38,961 nucleotides of DNA from Haplomitrium mnioides (taxonomy: Eukaryota > Marchantiophyta > Haplomitriopsida > Calobryales): NCBI GenBank assembly GCA_049999725.1, contig JBNGIS010037902.1, positions 1 to 38,961 of the forward strand, read 5' to 3'. Position numbers and translations under genes: made by a program. Positions 9,027 to 20,346 of this stretch are shown piece by piece. Within the stretch, counting starts at the first letter, position 1. Each line of letters begins with the position of its first letter. The notes under the pieces are model-generated. The model ran no database searches. It saw nothing but the letters and a program-made list of their open reading frames with translations, and was not told where the DNA came from.

Positions 9027-10279
9027 AGACGGCCTCAGTCCTTATTTGATCTCTTGTACGTACTAATGGCCGTGAGATTCTTGGCAATGCGGTTACTTCA
9101 CACCAAATCCACAATGCGCAGTCCTCTCTTTCTCTCCACACACACTCTCAAGCCAAAATAGGACCTGTTCAGATCTTGTCACTCATTCTTGCATTGAGAC
9201 TGCTTGCAATCACTCACATCTTTGCCATTTCAGAGGGAAAAGTACATGCACAACTACATCTACGAACTCAATGCAAACTCTACACTCAATCTACACAAGG
9301 CCAGCTACTTCAGCACATGTGATTCCTCCTCTACAGATCTACAGAGTCTCTAACTCCTACGGAAAATTATACCCAAGGCTATAGAAGTATCTACACTATT
9401 TACATGACAAAAGTATAGAGTGCCATTGGTGAGCGACTTCCGATATCACCTGAGTCTCCTCCACGATACTTCACACTTCAGCCCGCCCACTCACGCACGC
9501 ATTCACCACGTAGTTTATACCCTCCATCATAGAGGGGCTTGGATTCACTTCCGCAAGCTTGGAAGAGGTCGGATTAACTTCCACCTCTAGAAGACAGGCC
9601 TCACGACTACTAGACCCACTCCACCCGAGACCTCGACCGGATCTTTTTTGTAGTGCATGGGCACTCACATAGCCACCTCTTGCCTTCGATCTCCTTTTGA
9701 AATGGCAACAACAACACCCTCTTGAAGCCATTGGGCGGAATCCCCTGCACAATTCTGACTCACGAGTCCAGGCCGAATGCACCTGCTTCTCACTCGAGTA
9801 TTGATCCACCTCTGAATGCTAGCCCATCCTCCAGAATGGGTTCACTTGGATCGTCAGAGCCTCTAGAGCCTCTCGCTCAGCGATTCTTGGGGCCCCTCCA
9901 CTCCACCTCCACTCCTGTGGCCCCCGAATGCAAGTCCACTTGCTTCACTCAATGGATTCCAGAGCACGCTCCTCGTCCCTCGTTGTCCCCTTGCACAAGA
10001 GCTTCAATCACACCTTTGATCTCTCTCTCAGCCTCTAGATTCACAATGTCTGTAACAATGCACCTGTGCACGCTCTCGTACACATCATCGCTTTGTTCCT
10101 CACTACTCGTCCCTAGATTCAGAGTTCAATCTCAATGTGTGCGCCCCTGCGATCCCGCGAGCACTCTTTTTCTCCCCCCGTCTTCCCATGCTCCCTCGTG
10201 GTGGTAGGTAATAAGATTATTTCCCGTGGTTACAGCCTGATCCAAAGTCAACGGTAGGTTCCGAGGTTCCCGGAGGTCT

Positions 10280-11375
10280 AGTCCAAAGTTTTTCGTGGAC
10301 TGGTGAGTGCGAGGAACTCCGTTGAACCGAGTCCAAAAACTTCATGGAACCGAATCCGAAGAACTTTGCGGACCCAATCCAAAGAATCCCTCAGACCTTG
10401 AGTTTGAAGTTCACTTTCTTTCCATAGAGCGTTGTCTAACGTTATCTTTATTTTGGAAGTTGGACCGCCGCACTGACCTAGATTCATAGTTGATCGCGGA
10501 TCTAAGTATGAAGAATCCAATAGATTGGTGAGTCCAAAGAATCCCTCGAATTGTTGAGTCCCAAGTTGACTTTTCTCCGTAGAGTGTCGTCTGACGTCTT
10601 CTTCAACCTAGAAGTTGGACCGCCGCGCTGACCTAGATCCGTAGTTGACCGCAGACCCGAGTCTTAAGAATCGAATGGGCTGGTGAGTCCGAAGTTGAAT
10701 TTTCTCAACAGGGCGCCATCTTCAATCTGGAAGTTCGATCGCCACGCTAGCTTGGATTTGTAGTAGACCGCGGACCCAAGTCCAAAGAATCCAACGGACT
10801 GGTGAGTTCGAAAAATCCCTCGGACTACTAAGTCAAAAGTTGACTTTTCTCCATAGGGCACCATCCGATGTCGTCTTCAACTTGGAAGTTGGACCGCCTC
10901 ACTGGACAAGATTCATAGTTGACCGTGAATCCGAGTCTGAAGAATCCAACGGACTGGTGAGTCTAAAGAATCCCTCGGACTACTGAGTCTGAAGTTTACT
11001 TTTCTTAGCAAAGCGCCGTCCGACGCCGTCTTCAACCTGGAAGTTGGACCGCCACGCTTACTTGGATCCGTAGTTGACCACGGACCAGAGTTCGAAGAAT
11101 CCAACGGACAGGTGAGTCCGAAGAATCCCTCGGACTATTGAGTCTAAAGTTGACTATTCTCCGTAGGGCGGTGTCTTCAACTTGGAAGTTGGATTGCAGT
11201 GCTGACCTTGATCCGTAGTTGACCGCGGACCCGAGTCCGAAGTTGACTTTCCTCCACAAGGCGCCGTCTGACGCCGTCTTCAACCTGGAAGTTGGACCAC
11301 CGCGCTTGCTTAGATCCGCTGTTGACTGCAGACCCGAGTTCGAAGAATCCCTCGGACTACTGAGTCTGAAGTTGA
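10280..11375. repeat. U3 minisatellite of about 155 bp, seven units (left LTR)
   Basis: The anchor GGAAGTTGGACCGCC and its variants occur at 10454, 10610, 10729, 10884, 11039, 11184 and 11287. Spacings are 156, 119, 155, 155, 145 and 103. Within each unit a shorter block of about 25 bp repeats (GTCCGAAGAATCC followed by a variable GGACTGGTGA or GGACTACTGA). Short units have lost that inner pair. Open frames across it are by-products of the repeat. Confidence 0.9.
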
Positions 11376-11503
11376 GTGGATGATCTGATATTGACTGTAG
11401 GTGACTGGCTCTTTCCACGCGTTCCTTCAAAACATACTACGTCCTCTCCCTCTTCTGATTCTTCTTCGAACCATCCGCCAAATAGTGTTTTCAGGAGTCC
11501 GGA

Positions 11504-12160
11504 AAGGATCCGAATCTTGGTGAGGCCCATCAATGTCGAGGGAAGCGGAGCATCCCCTAATCCCTAGCTCGTCGTTGCCTCATGAGGATCATCGTGCTAA
11601 CCTTCTGCTTCTAACTGTTTTGTATGTGAAAGTTTATGATGCATCATTTCACCTTACCAGCAGTTCCTTCCATCTCTATCCACCTTTGATTTCTCTCCCA
11701 CGCCCCTGCTCCTCTTTGTTTGGTCCCCGATCATCTTTTGCTTCCAATGTCGCTCTTTTTCCCACTTCTCTGCTTATTTCCTCTGGTGGGTGTTCCGTTC
11801 TTTCCTGCCCTAGCCTTGATTCCTCCATTTCAATGATGCTTGCATGATCTCTTCCTCTTGCCTTCGATTTGGAGTACTTCGATGCTTCTGGAGTATCCCC
11901 ACACTTTAGAGGTCAAGAACTGCTCCGACGATGCTCTCAATTCCTTCAATTTTTCAGTAGTGTCCAAATTTGCGAGCTGATATAACTCCCCTTCTTATTG
12001 TGAAGCGACCCCACAAGCACCTTCGGTTGTCAACGCCTTTCATCCCAATGTCTTTAGTTGCTTCCTCCCAATTGAGCCTATTCACATATGGTACAACCCT
12101 CCTAACTATCTCTCCTATACACACCTCAACACTCTTCTTGAGCTGTCATCGGTCTTTGTC
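11504..12160 (-). other. 3' untranslated part of the gypsy element and LTR border
   Basis: It lies between the end of pol and the LTR. It is pyrimidine-rich on the plus strand, hence purine-rich on the element's strand. It should hold the polypurine tract. AAGAGGAAGAGA just upstream (minus strand) of TGCAAGC at 11844 is the best candidate, not proven. No gene is seen. Confidence 0.45.
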
Positions 12161-12164
12161 ACAT

Positions 12165-13330
12165 TCCTCCTCTACTACATACCTCTTCAAGCGGTCGTAA
12201 TGGATTTGATTCGTGATTTTCTCCCCCTCCAAGGTCTCGATTTCCACGGACCCATTTTGATGTAGTTGGGTGAGAACAAAAGGTCCCATCCATCTCATGT
12301 GCAGCTTCTCCGGGAAATGCACAAATCAATTGTCATACAACAACACCAAATCTCCCCTCTGAACATCCACCAGTCTCAGCTTCTTGTCATGTTGCCCCTT
12401 CCACAACTTTTGCTAGTGCTCCACTCGGTCGTGCACTTGCTCGCGATCCTCCTCCAACTCCTCCAACTCGTACAATCTTTCTCTCTTGCTTGGTTCTTAT
12501 GCCAGCCTTTCTCTTGCTAGCACCCGTCTAGTCGGTACCTCAAATTCTACCAGAAGCAACAAGTGTTGCCCAAAGACCTAGAAATAGCGACAGTGGTCTG
12601 TCATAGTCTTGTGAGCCAAGTTATAAGCATAGGTCGCTATAAGCAACTTGAGATCTCAATCAGACTTATTTTTTGATACCGTCTTGCTTAGGATCCTACC
12701 CATGATTCTATTGGCACTTTCTGTCAGCCCATTGGCCTTTGGGTGGTAGGTCGTGGTGCATCTGTGCTTGATCAAGTATCTGTCGGTCAAATCTTTGATC
12801 ACCTGATTTATGAAATGCTTACTCTGGTTGCTCACCAGTTACAATGGTGCCCCAAATCAGTAGAACATTTGCTCGTATAAGAAGGTTGCCACTGTCTTGG
12901 TGTCACCCTTTCTGGTTGCTCTAGCCTCGACCCATTTGGTAGCATAACTGGTAGCTAGAAGGATGTATCGGTTCCTCCTACGGGTGGATGGTGCTATCGG
13001 CCCGATAAAGTCTATGCCCTATTTTTCGAATGGTGCCAATAGAATGATTGGAATTAATGGGTGATGCTGGTTGGCTGCGGGCTTCCATGTTCTCTAGCAA
13101 GTTTTGTATCTTTTGACAAAGAAATATATATCCTTGTGCAGAGTCGGCCACCAGTAACCTACATCTAGTACTTTTCTGACCATGGTTTTAGCTGCAAAAT
13201 GGCCTCCCACTTCTTCTCCGTGCAACGTTTGCATTACCACTGTGGCCTGATCTTGCTCCTGGCACCTCGTGATCATACCATCCAACCCTCTTTTGTGCAA
13301 CACTCCTTTCACCATCAGATATGACTTCAT
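12165..13330 (-). pseudogene. Integrase remnant of the large gypsy element
   Basis: In minus-strand order: HHCC finger (HGEEVGGHFAAKTMVRKVLD, then YWWPTLHKDI and KRYKTC) at 13094-13330; catalytic core with first Asp at 13010-13012 (GIDFIGPIAPS), then YILLATSYATKWVEA; second acidic site at 12837-12839, now Asn in VSNQSKHF; Glu at 12719-12721 in HPKANGLTES. The C-terminal barrel follows (GDLVLLYDN, stop, FVHFPEKLHMRWMGPFVL), ending RLKRYVVEE. Integrase inserts the cDNA into the genome. Asp-to-Asn at the second triad position plus stops at several TGA and TAG codons mean this copy is dead. No chromodomain follows. Confidence 0.8.
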
Positions 13331-13333
13331 TTT

Positions 13334-13954
13334 CTAGAGGAAGACTGCTCCCTCTTCCCTATTGCTGCCTCCCGGTAACCGTGCAGAAAGCAGAAACTCA
13401 ATGATGTCCGCATACTCCGTTGGCCTGCCTGCTCGAACATGAAGTAGATCTTCATATGGAAAAGCGTCGTCCACCCCTTCCTCATTAATTAGCCCATCGA
13501 TATGAGAGAAGAAATCCACGTTGCTATGTGCCTTGCCTGGCTTAATCCGCACCTCAAAATCGAACTCTTGTAGGAGGAGCATCCACCACGCAATCCTCCC
13601 CGTCACGTCTGGTTTGTTCACCATATATTTCATTGCGTTGTGATCAGTGTGGAAGATCACTTTATAATGGAGAAGGTAGTGCCAAAATTTCATCGATGCG
13701 TAGATGATCCATAATGTGTCTCGATCGGTGGCAGAGTAATTTTTCTCTACGATGGACAACAATCTGCTCGCAAAATATATGAGATGATCTCGTCCTTCCT
13801 CATCCAACTGACTGAGCACTACTCATATACAGAAGCCCGACACATCGATCATCACATGGAATTCCTTCCCCTAACTAGGCAACAGGAGCACTAGGGCCTT
13901 CGCCATCCTCTTCTTCAGCTCCTGGAAACTTGCCAACCGCTCCGGAGTGGGTTC
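13334..13954 (-). pseudogene. RNase H remnant of the large gypsy element
   Basis: The longest open piece (13334-13819) reads EGRDHLIYFASRLLSIVEKN, then FWHYLLHYKVIFHTDHNAMK with the catalytic TDH motif, then ARW-like RIAWWMLLLQEFDFEV and KPGKAHSNVDFFSHI. This is the Ty3-type RNase H, which removes RNA from the RNA/DNA hybrid. The upstream part, with the first catalytic Asp, is scrambled by stops around 13830-13950. It follows RT directly and is separated from the integrase finger by only a stop and a few bases. Confidence 0.75.
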
Positions 13955-14880
13955 AAAGTCACTTTTCTCCTTAGTCACTTTTGTAAAAGGTAAGGCTATT
14001 GTGGCAAACTGGCTGATAAATCTTCGATAACAGCTGATACAGCTCAGGAACCCTTTGCACCTCCTTCAAATTTGTGGGAAAGAACACCTTCAACCAGACA
14101 CCGACCTTCTCGTGGTCCACTTTAATGCCTCAACTAGATATCTTGTGGCCCAGAAGTACTCCCTTCTTCACCCCAAAGAAGCACTTCCCCGGATGCAACC
14201 GCAATCTTGTCTCCCGACAACGTTGGAAGGTGAGCCTGACATCTCGCTCATGGTCACATGCTTTCACGTACACTACAAAATCGTCAATGAAAATCTCCAA
14301 GAACTTACATATGTAGTCGTGAAAGATATTCATCATCATCCTTTGGAATGTGTCAAGCGCGTTACACAGCTTGAAGGGCATCCTTGGAAAGGCAAACACT
14401 CTCCACTCGGTGGTGAAAGCCGTTTTTAGCTGATCCTCCTCCCGGATCCAGATCTGGTTGTATCTTGAGTAGCCATCCATAAAGTTGTACATCTCTTGCC
14501 TGGCCACGAGATCCAACACTCCATCAGTAAATGGCAATGGGTAATGATCCTTCTTGATTGCCTCATTCAACTTCTGGTAATCCTGGCAGACCCGAATCTT
14601 CTGCTTCCCATCCAGCCCCACTTTCTTCGACACTACTACCAGTGGTGACACCCACTCACTATTCAGAACAGGGTAAATAAACCCTACCTCCAACAACTTG
14701 CCATTCTGTTCTTTTACTAGCAGACAGATTCTAGAATTCATCCGATATTAACGTTGTTAGATTGGTACCACTGTTGGTTCCAGGTCAATGCGATGCTCTC
14801 CCAATTCTCTCGGAACTCCTGTCAGATCTTCATGTCTCCAAGCAAACACATCGCTGAAGTTTGCGAGGGTCTGCACTAAG
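13955..14880 (-). pseudogene. Reverse transcriptase remnant of the large gypsy element
   Basis: It starts at DVFAWRHEDLTGVPRELGEH near 14855, then a stop, RMNSRICLLVKEQNGKLLEV, and SEWVSPLVVVSKKVGLDGKQ. The palm has CQDYQKLNEAIKKDHYPLPF, FMDGYSRYNQI and FPRMPFKLCNALDTFQRMM. The active site is F-I-D-D at 14280-14285, so both catalytic Asp remain (FIDDFVVY). The thumb follows with LHPGKCFFGVKKGVLLGHKI. About 200 codons are open without a stop (14130-14741), the best-preserved piece of the element. Several conserved residues differ, for example PFKLCNA instead of the common PFGLCNA. Confidence 0.85.
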
Positions 14881-15257
14881 GCCCTCTCTTCATCTATAGG
14901 CAACTCAGCCCTTACCTAAAATTTTCGGTCTCCCGATACGACAACCTCCTTATGTTGCGCTTCCCTAACTATCCTCACTTCGTTCCTCCTAAGTGACTCA
15001 TTTCCTCCCTCCAAGGCTACCAAACACATTCCTCCTTGGGCTAGCTTCGTCTCGCTTCTTCCTTGATGGTGGAACTTCAACTCCCCTTCTAATTCAAGGT
15101 CCACCCTCTCCTTCTCTCGTGATGGTCCGCTCCCGTCTTCTGAGCTAGGTTCGGCTATTGCCCCTCCCATAAGGGCGATTTGACCAATCCTCATTTTGAC
15201 CTCTCCCAAAAGACTTTCTTCCGGTGTCTCGTCATCCAACTGGATCTAGTAGTAGTA
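14881..15257 (-). pseudogene. Linker between protease and RT
   Basis: About 107 open codons on the minus strand are rich in Glu, Arg and Gly (for example PSREKERVDLELEGELKFHH). They have no fold I recognise. The position suits the spacer between protease and RT seen in plant gypsy polyproteins. Confidence 0.5.
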
Positions 15258-15900
15258 CTATGTTCCAACTTCATCTTTCGACAATTCGCTGTCATAGTCT
15301 GCCTCAGGCTGCATCTCTCCCTCATGAGGTACTACCCCATAATGGACCACTGTCCTATTCGGTCCAAATGTCATAATAGAGTTTCTCCAGTTGTGCAAGA
15401 CTTGAGCACCATACAACCATGGTCTTCCAATCAGAACCAGGTAAGGAGAAGGTCGTGCTGGCCGCATCACTAGATAATTCATTTTGAATTCCACGCCCTT
15501 GATGGTGGTGGGTACTTGCATTAGGGCTCCCAATGGCTTCACCCACGATCTGTCGGCCAGTCTCATGATTCGAGCGGGGGGTTGAAATTCCTTGAATCCC
15601 AACCTATGCATAGTCTCTTCAATCATGATGTTGATCCTTGCTCCTCCATCCATTGGTACCAATAAGAGTGCACAACCTGCGATCTGGATATTAATTTTTG
15701 GAGCGCTCTTATCTTCATAAGAATAGGCTTAGATTGGATGTGGTGCCTACCCGGTGAAGGCACCTCTGCCTCTTTGGCCCCATCAATAACTCCCTCAATT
15801 GCCTTCTATACAACAGACTATCTCATATCAACTGTCCCACTGTTGTTGTGATTGGGCAATCTGGGACATCCGCTTGAATGCTGTAGAGGGCAAGCTTGGC
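15258..15900 (-). pseudogene. Protease (retropepsin) and preceding linker
   Basis: The linker motif CPITTTVGQLI is followed by a stop and, after a frame change, by CALLLVPMDGGARINIM. The D-G-G-A there takes the place of the usual D-S/T-G-A of aspartic proteases; a DGG form occurs in some plant gypsy groups. Then come MHRLGFKEFQPPARIMRLAD, PLGALMQVPTTIKGVEFKM and LVLIGRPWLYGAQVLHNW, the conserved flap and 'GRPWL' end of the domain. The enzyme cuts the gag-pol polyprotein. Positions 15258-15662 are open over 134 codons. Confidence 0.75.
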
Positions 15901-17694
15901 CATCTGTATCGGAACTACCACCGCTTCCTTGCTCTTCCGAGACTACTCTGAGGCCTGCTGTCTCTGGACTTCCTCCCAAGTCTCCTTGACCACATTCCCC
16001 TCCTCTTCGACATCCATGGCCTCCACTTGTCTTCTGACCTCCACTTGTTTCTTTGGTTGGAACCATTTGGGGTTGTCCCTCTAGTAATCCGACTTACTGT
16101 CAGATAGCAACTCGGGGTCCTTAGCCTTCTCCGCTCTATGCCCCTTCCTCCGCTTTTCTTTTTTGCGGTTTCGTGTTTCTGCTCGTGTATTCACCCGATA
16201 GCAGTCCTCGGGTGGGGGCGGTTCCCAGCTTGGCAACTCGACTTCCTACTCATTTTGTCTGTCCTCTACTTCTGGCTCTCAGTCCAGCGTTATCAAATTC
16301 ACCGCCCGTTGGGGTGGTGGGGGAATTGTGCCTGCATTTGGGCCCATCTTTGGTCTCCTGTTGCACGGGCAATTCATTGCCATATGCCCCTCTGACTTAC
16401 ATTGGAAGCAGAGCGCACTCCATTGTTCTGCTTGCGCAGCTCTGTGCAATTTGGGGATATGTGACTCGACTGTCCACAATTCCAGCAGATCATGATGGTC
16501 GTTTGGGGAGGCCTACCAGCCACCCAGTTGCTAGGATACCTTACCCCTACCCTTGTGGGTCTGCTCAAAATTGTGTGAGGTCCATTGCTAACCTGGTACA
16601 ACGTCTCCAAGGTCTCTTTGAGCACATATTCAACCTTCTCATGCAGGTATTCTGGGCACTCTTCTCTCATGTAGTGGATGGCTTGAGCCTCCATGGAGAC
16701 TCCAAAGAAGAGTGGTTGTGTTGTTCACACTTAATGCACTAGACCCCTACTCGTCTGGTCAGCCTTGGCTTGCTCTTAGGTTTAAGTCCTACGAGGAGTA
16801 TGTGCATAGCCCCCATTTTTACACTTAACTGTTCCACCTTCTCATTCAACTTCCCACCTTCTCTCATGGAGAATTCTGGTTTGGGTTTCTTATCGGTGGT
16901 TCTCTTTGGTTGCTTCTTTTTTCCCTCTTGATGATGAGTGCGCCGATCCTTCCAATCTCTGGCATCCCTCTTCTTGTGTTCCTTTCATTTCTTCTTCTTT
17001 CTAGCTGACCGATCCTCATTAGAACAGTTGGTGTCGGATTCCTTGTCACTTTCTAAGGTGGAGTCCGAACTCTCCTGTGACTCCTCCTCACTGTTGGTCC
17101 CATCCAAAGAGGCCGCCGATCCGTACTTAGTCTGTGTCTTCCTCCTCGAGCTCATGACAGAGCTCTTACATAGGATTGAGCAACACTCACCACAGCTTCT
17201 AGGGACTGGGGGTCGGTCTGCCAAACCTACGTCCCTATTTTCTTAGGTAAAGCTACTAGGAACCACGAAGTCAGCATCCCATCCGTGGCTAGAGGGTTCA
17301 ACTTTAGCACCACCTTCTTGAAATTCTCTAGGAATTTTCTCAGTGATTCCTTTTTCTTCATTCGTAGCTGCCCTATCTTAATTAAGGCCTTAGTCTCCTC
17401 TCCAATATGTCGTAACTCGGACATGAACGAGGCTTTAAACACCTCCCAATTCCTCTTGATCTGATTTGGCAAGTCTTTGTACCACGACTATGCCTCTCCC
17501 TTTAGGAAAATAGGTAGGGTACCTAAAATCAGGTGACTCTCTCCGTTGGCCTCTACTGCATTCTCTTGGTCATCAAACCAGGCGTCAGGGTCATCATTAG
17601 GCTGCCCCTTATACAACTTGTACTTAAATCTCCCTTGTAGTCCTAGAGGTGGTACCGGATGAGCCATTGCAGTAGCCGATAAGAACAACTCCAC
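15901..17694 (-). pseudogene. Gag remnant with two CCHC zinc knuckles
   Basis: It starts at the ATG at 17694 (MELFLSATAMAHPVPPLG) and passes DPDAWFDDQENAVEANGE, then a stop, then NWEVFKASFMSELRHIGEET and MKKKESLRKFLENFKKVVLK, the helical capsid segment of the gypsy gag family. Two knuckles lie at 16446-16487 (CWNCGQSSHISPNC) and 16369-16410 (CFQCKSEGHMAMNC). Both keep all four CCHC ligands. Gag forms the particle and binds the RNA. A charged, low-complexity stretch at 16985-17224 (Ser/Glu-rich, then a Lys run) separates capsid and knuckles. At least four frame breaks. The stretch 15901-16368 after the knuckles is a poorly conserved linker. Confidence 0.75.
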
Positions 17695-17879
17695 CTATAA
17701 GTCGATACCTCTCTCCACTCTTCCTCAACTGGCTCACAACCGAATGCTCTTTTTCTCACAGAATATCACTCCTGCTCCGATGCTCCCTTGAGGTCCTTTA
17801 TACAAAAGATGATAACTTGGTCATGGGTTGGTTTCAGGTTCTTACGAACCTTTGCCCTCCTTCTAGCGCCGAAAAACTA
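17695..17879 (-). other. Leader and presumed primer binding site of the large gypsy element
   Basis: Between the 5' LTR end (17880) and gag there are about 185 bp. On the minus strand the first bases after the LTR are TAGTTTTTCGGCGCTAGAAG. The primer binding site should lie here. It is not the initiator-Met type, and I cannot assign the tRNA with confidence. Confidence 0.4.
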
Positions 17880-17957
17880 TGTCACGCCCCTCTCTTCTGC
17901 CTTAGCTCTGATAGAGCTTATTCCAATGGAAGAAGCACGATACGGTTTAATAGGGCC

Positions 17958-17964
17958 TTTTATA
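17958..17964 (-). promoter_or_regulatory. TATA box of the 5' LTR (minus-strand TATAAAA)
   Basis: CTTATAAAAGGCC on the minus strand is conserved between the two LTRs although the flanks have diverged. Start of transcription would be near 17930, leaving only about 50 bp of R and U5. Confidence 0.5.
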
Positions 17965-19199
17965 AGACGATCTCTATCCCTGTTTTATCTCTTTTACGTA
18001 CTAATGGCCATGAGCTTCTTGGCAGCGTGGTTACTTCACACCAAATCCACAATCCGCAATCCTCTCTTTCTCTCCACACACACCCCCAAGCCAAAATAGG
18101 ACCTACTTAGATCTTGTCACTCATTCTTGCACTGAGACTACTTGCAATCATTCACATCTCTGCCACTTCAAAGGGAAAAGTACATGCAGGACTACACCTA
18201 AGAACTTAATGCAAACTCTACGCTGAATCTACATAGGGCCAACTACTCCAGCACTTGTACTTCCTCCTCTACAGATCTACAGAGTCTCTAACCCCTACAC
18301 AAAATTATGCCCAAGGCTATAGACGTACCTACACTATTTACATGACAAAAGTATAGAGTGCCATTGATCAACAACTTCTGATATCACCCGAGTCTCCTCT
18401 TCGACACTCACACTTCAGCCCGCCCACTCACGCACACATTCACCAACTAGTTTATACCCTCCATTGTAGAGGGGCTTGGATTCACTTGCGCAAGCTTGGA
18501 AGAGGTCGGAATAACTTCCACCTCTAGAAGACAGCCCTCACGACTGCTGGACCCACTCCACCCGAGACCTCGACCAGATTTTCTCTATAGTGCGCGGGCA
18601 CTCACGCAGCCACCCCTTGCCTTCGATCTCCCTTTGAATGGTAGCAACAACACCCTCTTGATGCCACTGGGCAGAATCTCCTACAGAATCCCGACTAACG
18701 AGTCCAGGCCGAATGCACCTGCTTCTCCCTCGAGTATCGATCTATCTCTGAACGCTGGTCCATCCTCCAGAATGGGTTCACTTGGATCGTTTGAGCTTCT
18801 AGAGCCTCTCGCTCAACAATTCTCGGCGCCCCTCCACTCCACCTCTCCTCCTTTGGCCCCCAAACGCAAGTCCTCTCGCTTCACTCAACGGATTGCAGAG
18901 CACACTCCCCGTCCCTCGCTATCCCCTTGCACAAGAGCTTCAATCACACTTTCAATCTCCCTCTCAGCCTCTAGATTCGCAATGTCTGTAACAATGCACA
19001 TGTGCACGCTCTAGTACACATCTGCGCTTCGATCCTCTTAGTAATGGTCCCAAGATTCATACTTCAATCCCAATGTGTGCGCCCCCTCGATCCCAGGAGC
19101 ACTCCTTTTCTCCTTCGTCTTCCCGCGCTCCCTCATGGTGGTAGGTGATAAGGTTACTTTCCGTAGTGACACATGTCCCAAATATTAAAGCATGATCCA

Positions 19200-20240
19200 A
19201 AGTCAATGGTAGGTTCCGAGGTTCTCGGGGGTCTGGTCTGAAGTTTTCCTCGGGCTGGTGAGTTTGAAGAACTCCACGGAACTGAGTTCGAAGAACTCTG
19301 CAGAACTGGGTCCAAGGTAGTATGTGGAACCAAGTCCAAAGAACTCTGTGGACCTGATCCAAAGAATCCCTCAAACCTGGAGTCTGAAGTTGACTTTTTC
19401 TCCACAGAGCGCCGTCCGACACTGTCTTCAACTTGGAAGTTGGACCGCCGCGCTGACCTGGATCCGAATTTGACCGTGGACCCGAGTCCGAAGAATCCAA
19501 CAGACTGGTGAGTCCGAAGAATCCTTTGGGCTGCTGAGTCTGAAGTTGACTTTTCTCCGCATGGCGCCGTCCGATGCCGTCTTCAACCTGGAAGTTGCAT
19601 GACCACGCTGACTTCGATCCGTAGTTTACCGTGGACCCGAGTTCAAAGAATCCAACAGACTAGTGAGTCCAAAGAATCCCTTGGACTATTGAGTCCAAAG
19701 TTGACTTTTCTCCTCAGGGCGCCGTCTGATGCCGTCTTCAACTTGGAAGTTTAACTGCCATGCAAACTTGGATCTATAGTTGGCCGCAGACCCGAGTCGG
19801 AAGAATCCAATAGACTGATGAGTCGGAAGAATCCCTCGGACTATTGAGTCCGAAGTTGACTTTTCTTAGTAGAGCGCCGTCCAACGTCGTCTTCAACCTG
19901 GAAGTTGGACCGATGCGCTTACCTGGATGCGTAGTTGACCGTAGACCCGAGTCTGAAGAATCCAACGGATTGGAGAGTCTGAAGTTGACTTTTCTTAGCA
20001 GAGCGCCAAACGACGACGTCTTCAACTTGGAAGTTGGATCGCCGCATTGACTTGGATCTGTAGTTGACCGCGGACCCGAGTTTGAAGTTGACTTTTCTCC
20101 ACAAGACGTCGTCTGACACTGTCTTCAACCTAAAAGTTGGACTGCCACGTTTGCCTGGATTCATAGTTGATCGCGGATCTGAGTCCAAAGAATCCTTTGG
20201 ACTAGTGAGTCCGAAGTTGACTGGAGGATTCAAAGTTGAC
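19200..20240. repeat. U3 minisatellite of about 155 bp, six units (right LTR)
   Basis: Anchors related to GGAAGTTGGACCGCC occur at 19435, 19590, 19745, 19900, 20029 and 20132. Spacings are 155, 155, 155, 129 and 103. The shortened last unit (103) is shared with the left LTR, so it predates insertion; the other length differences arose later. Confidence 0.9.
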
Positions 20241-20346
20241 TGTAGGTGACGGGCTCTTTCCATGTGTTAATTTGTAACATACTCCGTCCTCCTCCTCTTC
20301 GATACTTCTTCGAACCATCTGCCAAGCAATTTTTTCAAGAGTCCGG

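Larger units (their letters stand above)
8942..11503 (-). repeat. 3' LTR of the large gypsy element (inner edge unresolved)
   Basis: It aligns with 17880-20346 from TGTCACGCCC through the shared end at GAGTCCGG, where the right copy runs into N. The real inner border is at or beyond 11503. A purine-rich minus-strand tract next to TGCAAGC at 11844 is one candidate and the TGCTCC at about 11550 is another. Three parts are seen: a GC-moderate promoter-proximal part (8942-9500), a C-rich middle, and the minisatellite (10280-11375). Confidence 0.8.
8942..20346 (-). mobile_element. Large Ty3/gypsy element without chromodomain, minus strand
   Basis: Two long direct repeats starting TGTCACGCCC at 8942 and 17880 flank a minus-strand gag-protease-RT-RNase H-integrase body. 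The right LTR runs into the 400-N gap, so the true end is between 20347 and 20746. Integrase downstream of RT identifies Ty3/gypsy. The protein ends with RLKRYVVEE shortly after the integrase C-terminal barrel, and no chromodomain follows. A DGGA-type protease and two zinc knuckles recall the Athila/Tat side of the group, but the lineage is not certain. The two LTRs differ at roughly 15% of the first 200 aligned bases by eye, so this is an old insertion. Every gene is interrupted. Confidence 0.85.
17880..20346 (-). repeat. 5' LTR of the large gypsy element (cut by the gap)
   Basis: It aligns with 8942-11503 from TGTCACGCCCC to GAGTCCGG at 20346, where N begins. It is about 95 bp shorter over the shared part because its minisatellite holds about six units instead of seven. 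The outer end and its target duplication are hidden in 20347-20746. Confidence 0.8.

Noticed and set aside
9722-10207. 161-codon plus-strand Pro/Ser-rich frame, with a similar one at 18496-19014
   Set aside because: Both sit at the same place in the two LTRs and are not part of gag-pol. The C-rich composition lowers stop frequency. No domain is seen.
11032-11430. 132-codon minus-strand frame rich in Asp, Ser and Arg
   Set aside because: It lies wholly in the LTR minisatellite; the similar frames at 10278-11104 and 19057-20263 are further phases of the same repeat.
16173-16742. 189-codon plus-strand frame
   Set aside because: It is antisense to gag and its two zinc knuckles, which are clearly the real coding strand.
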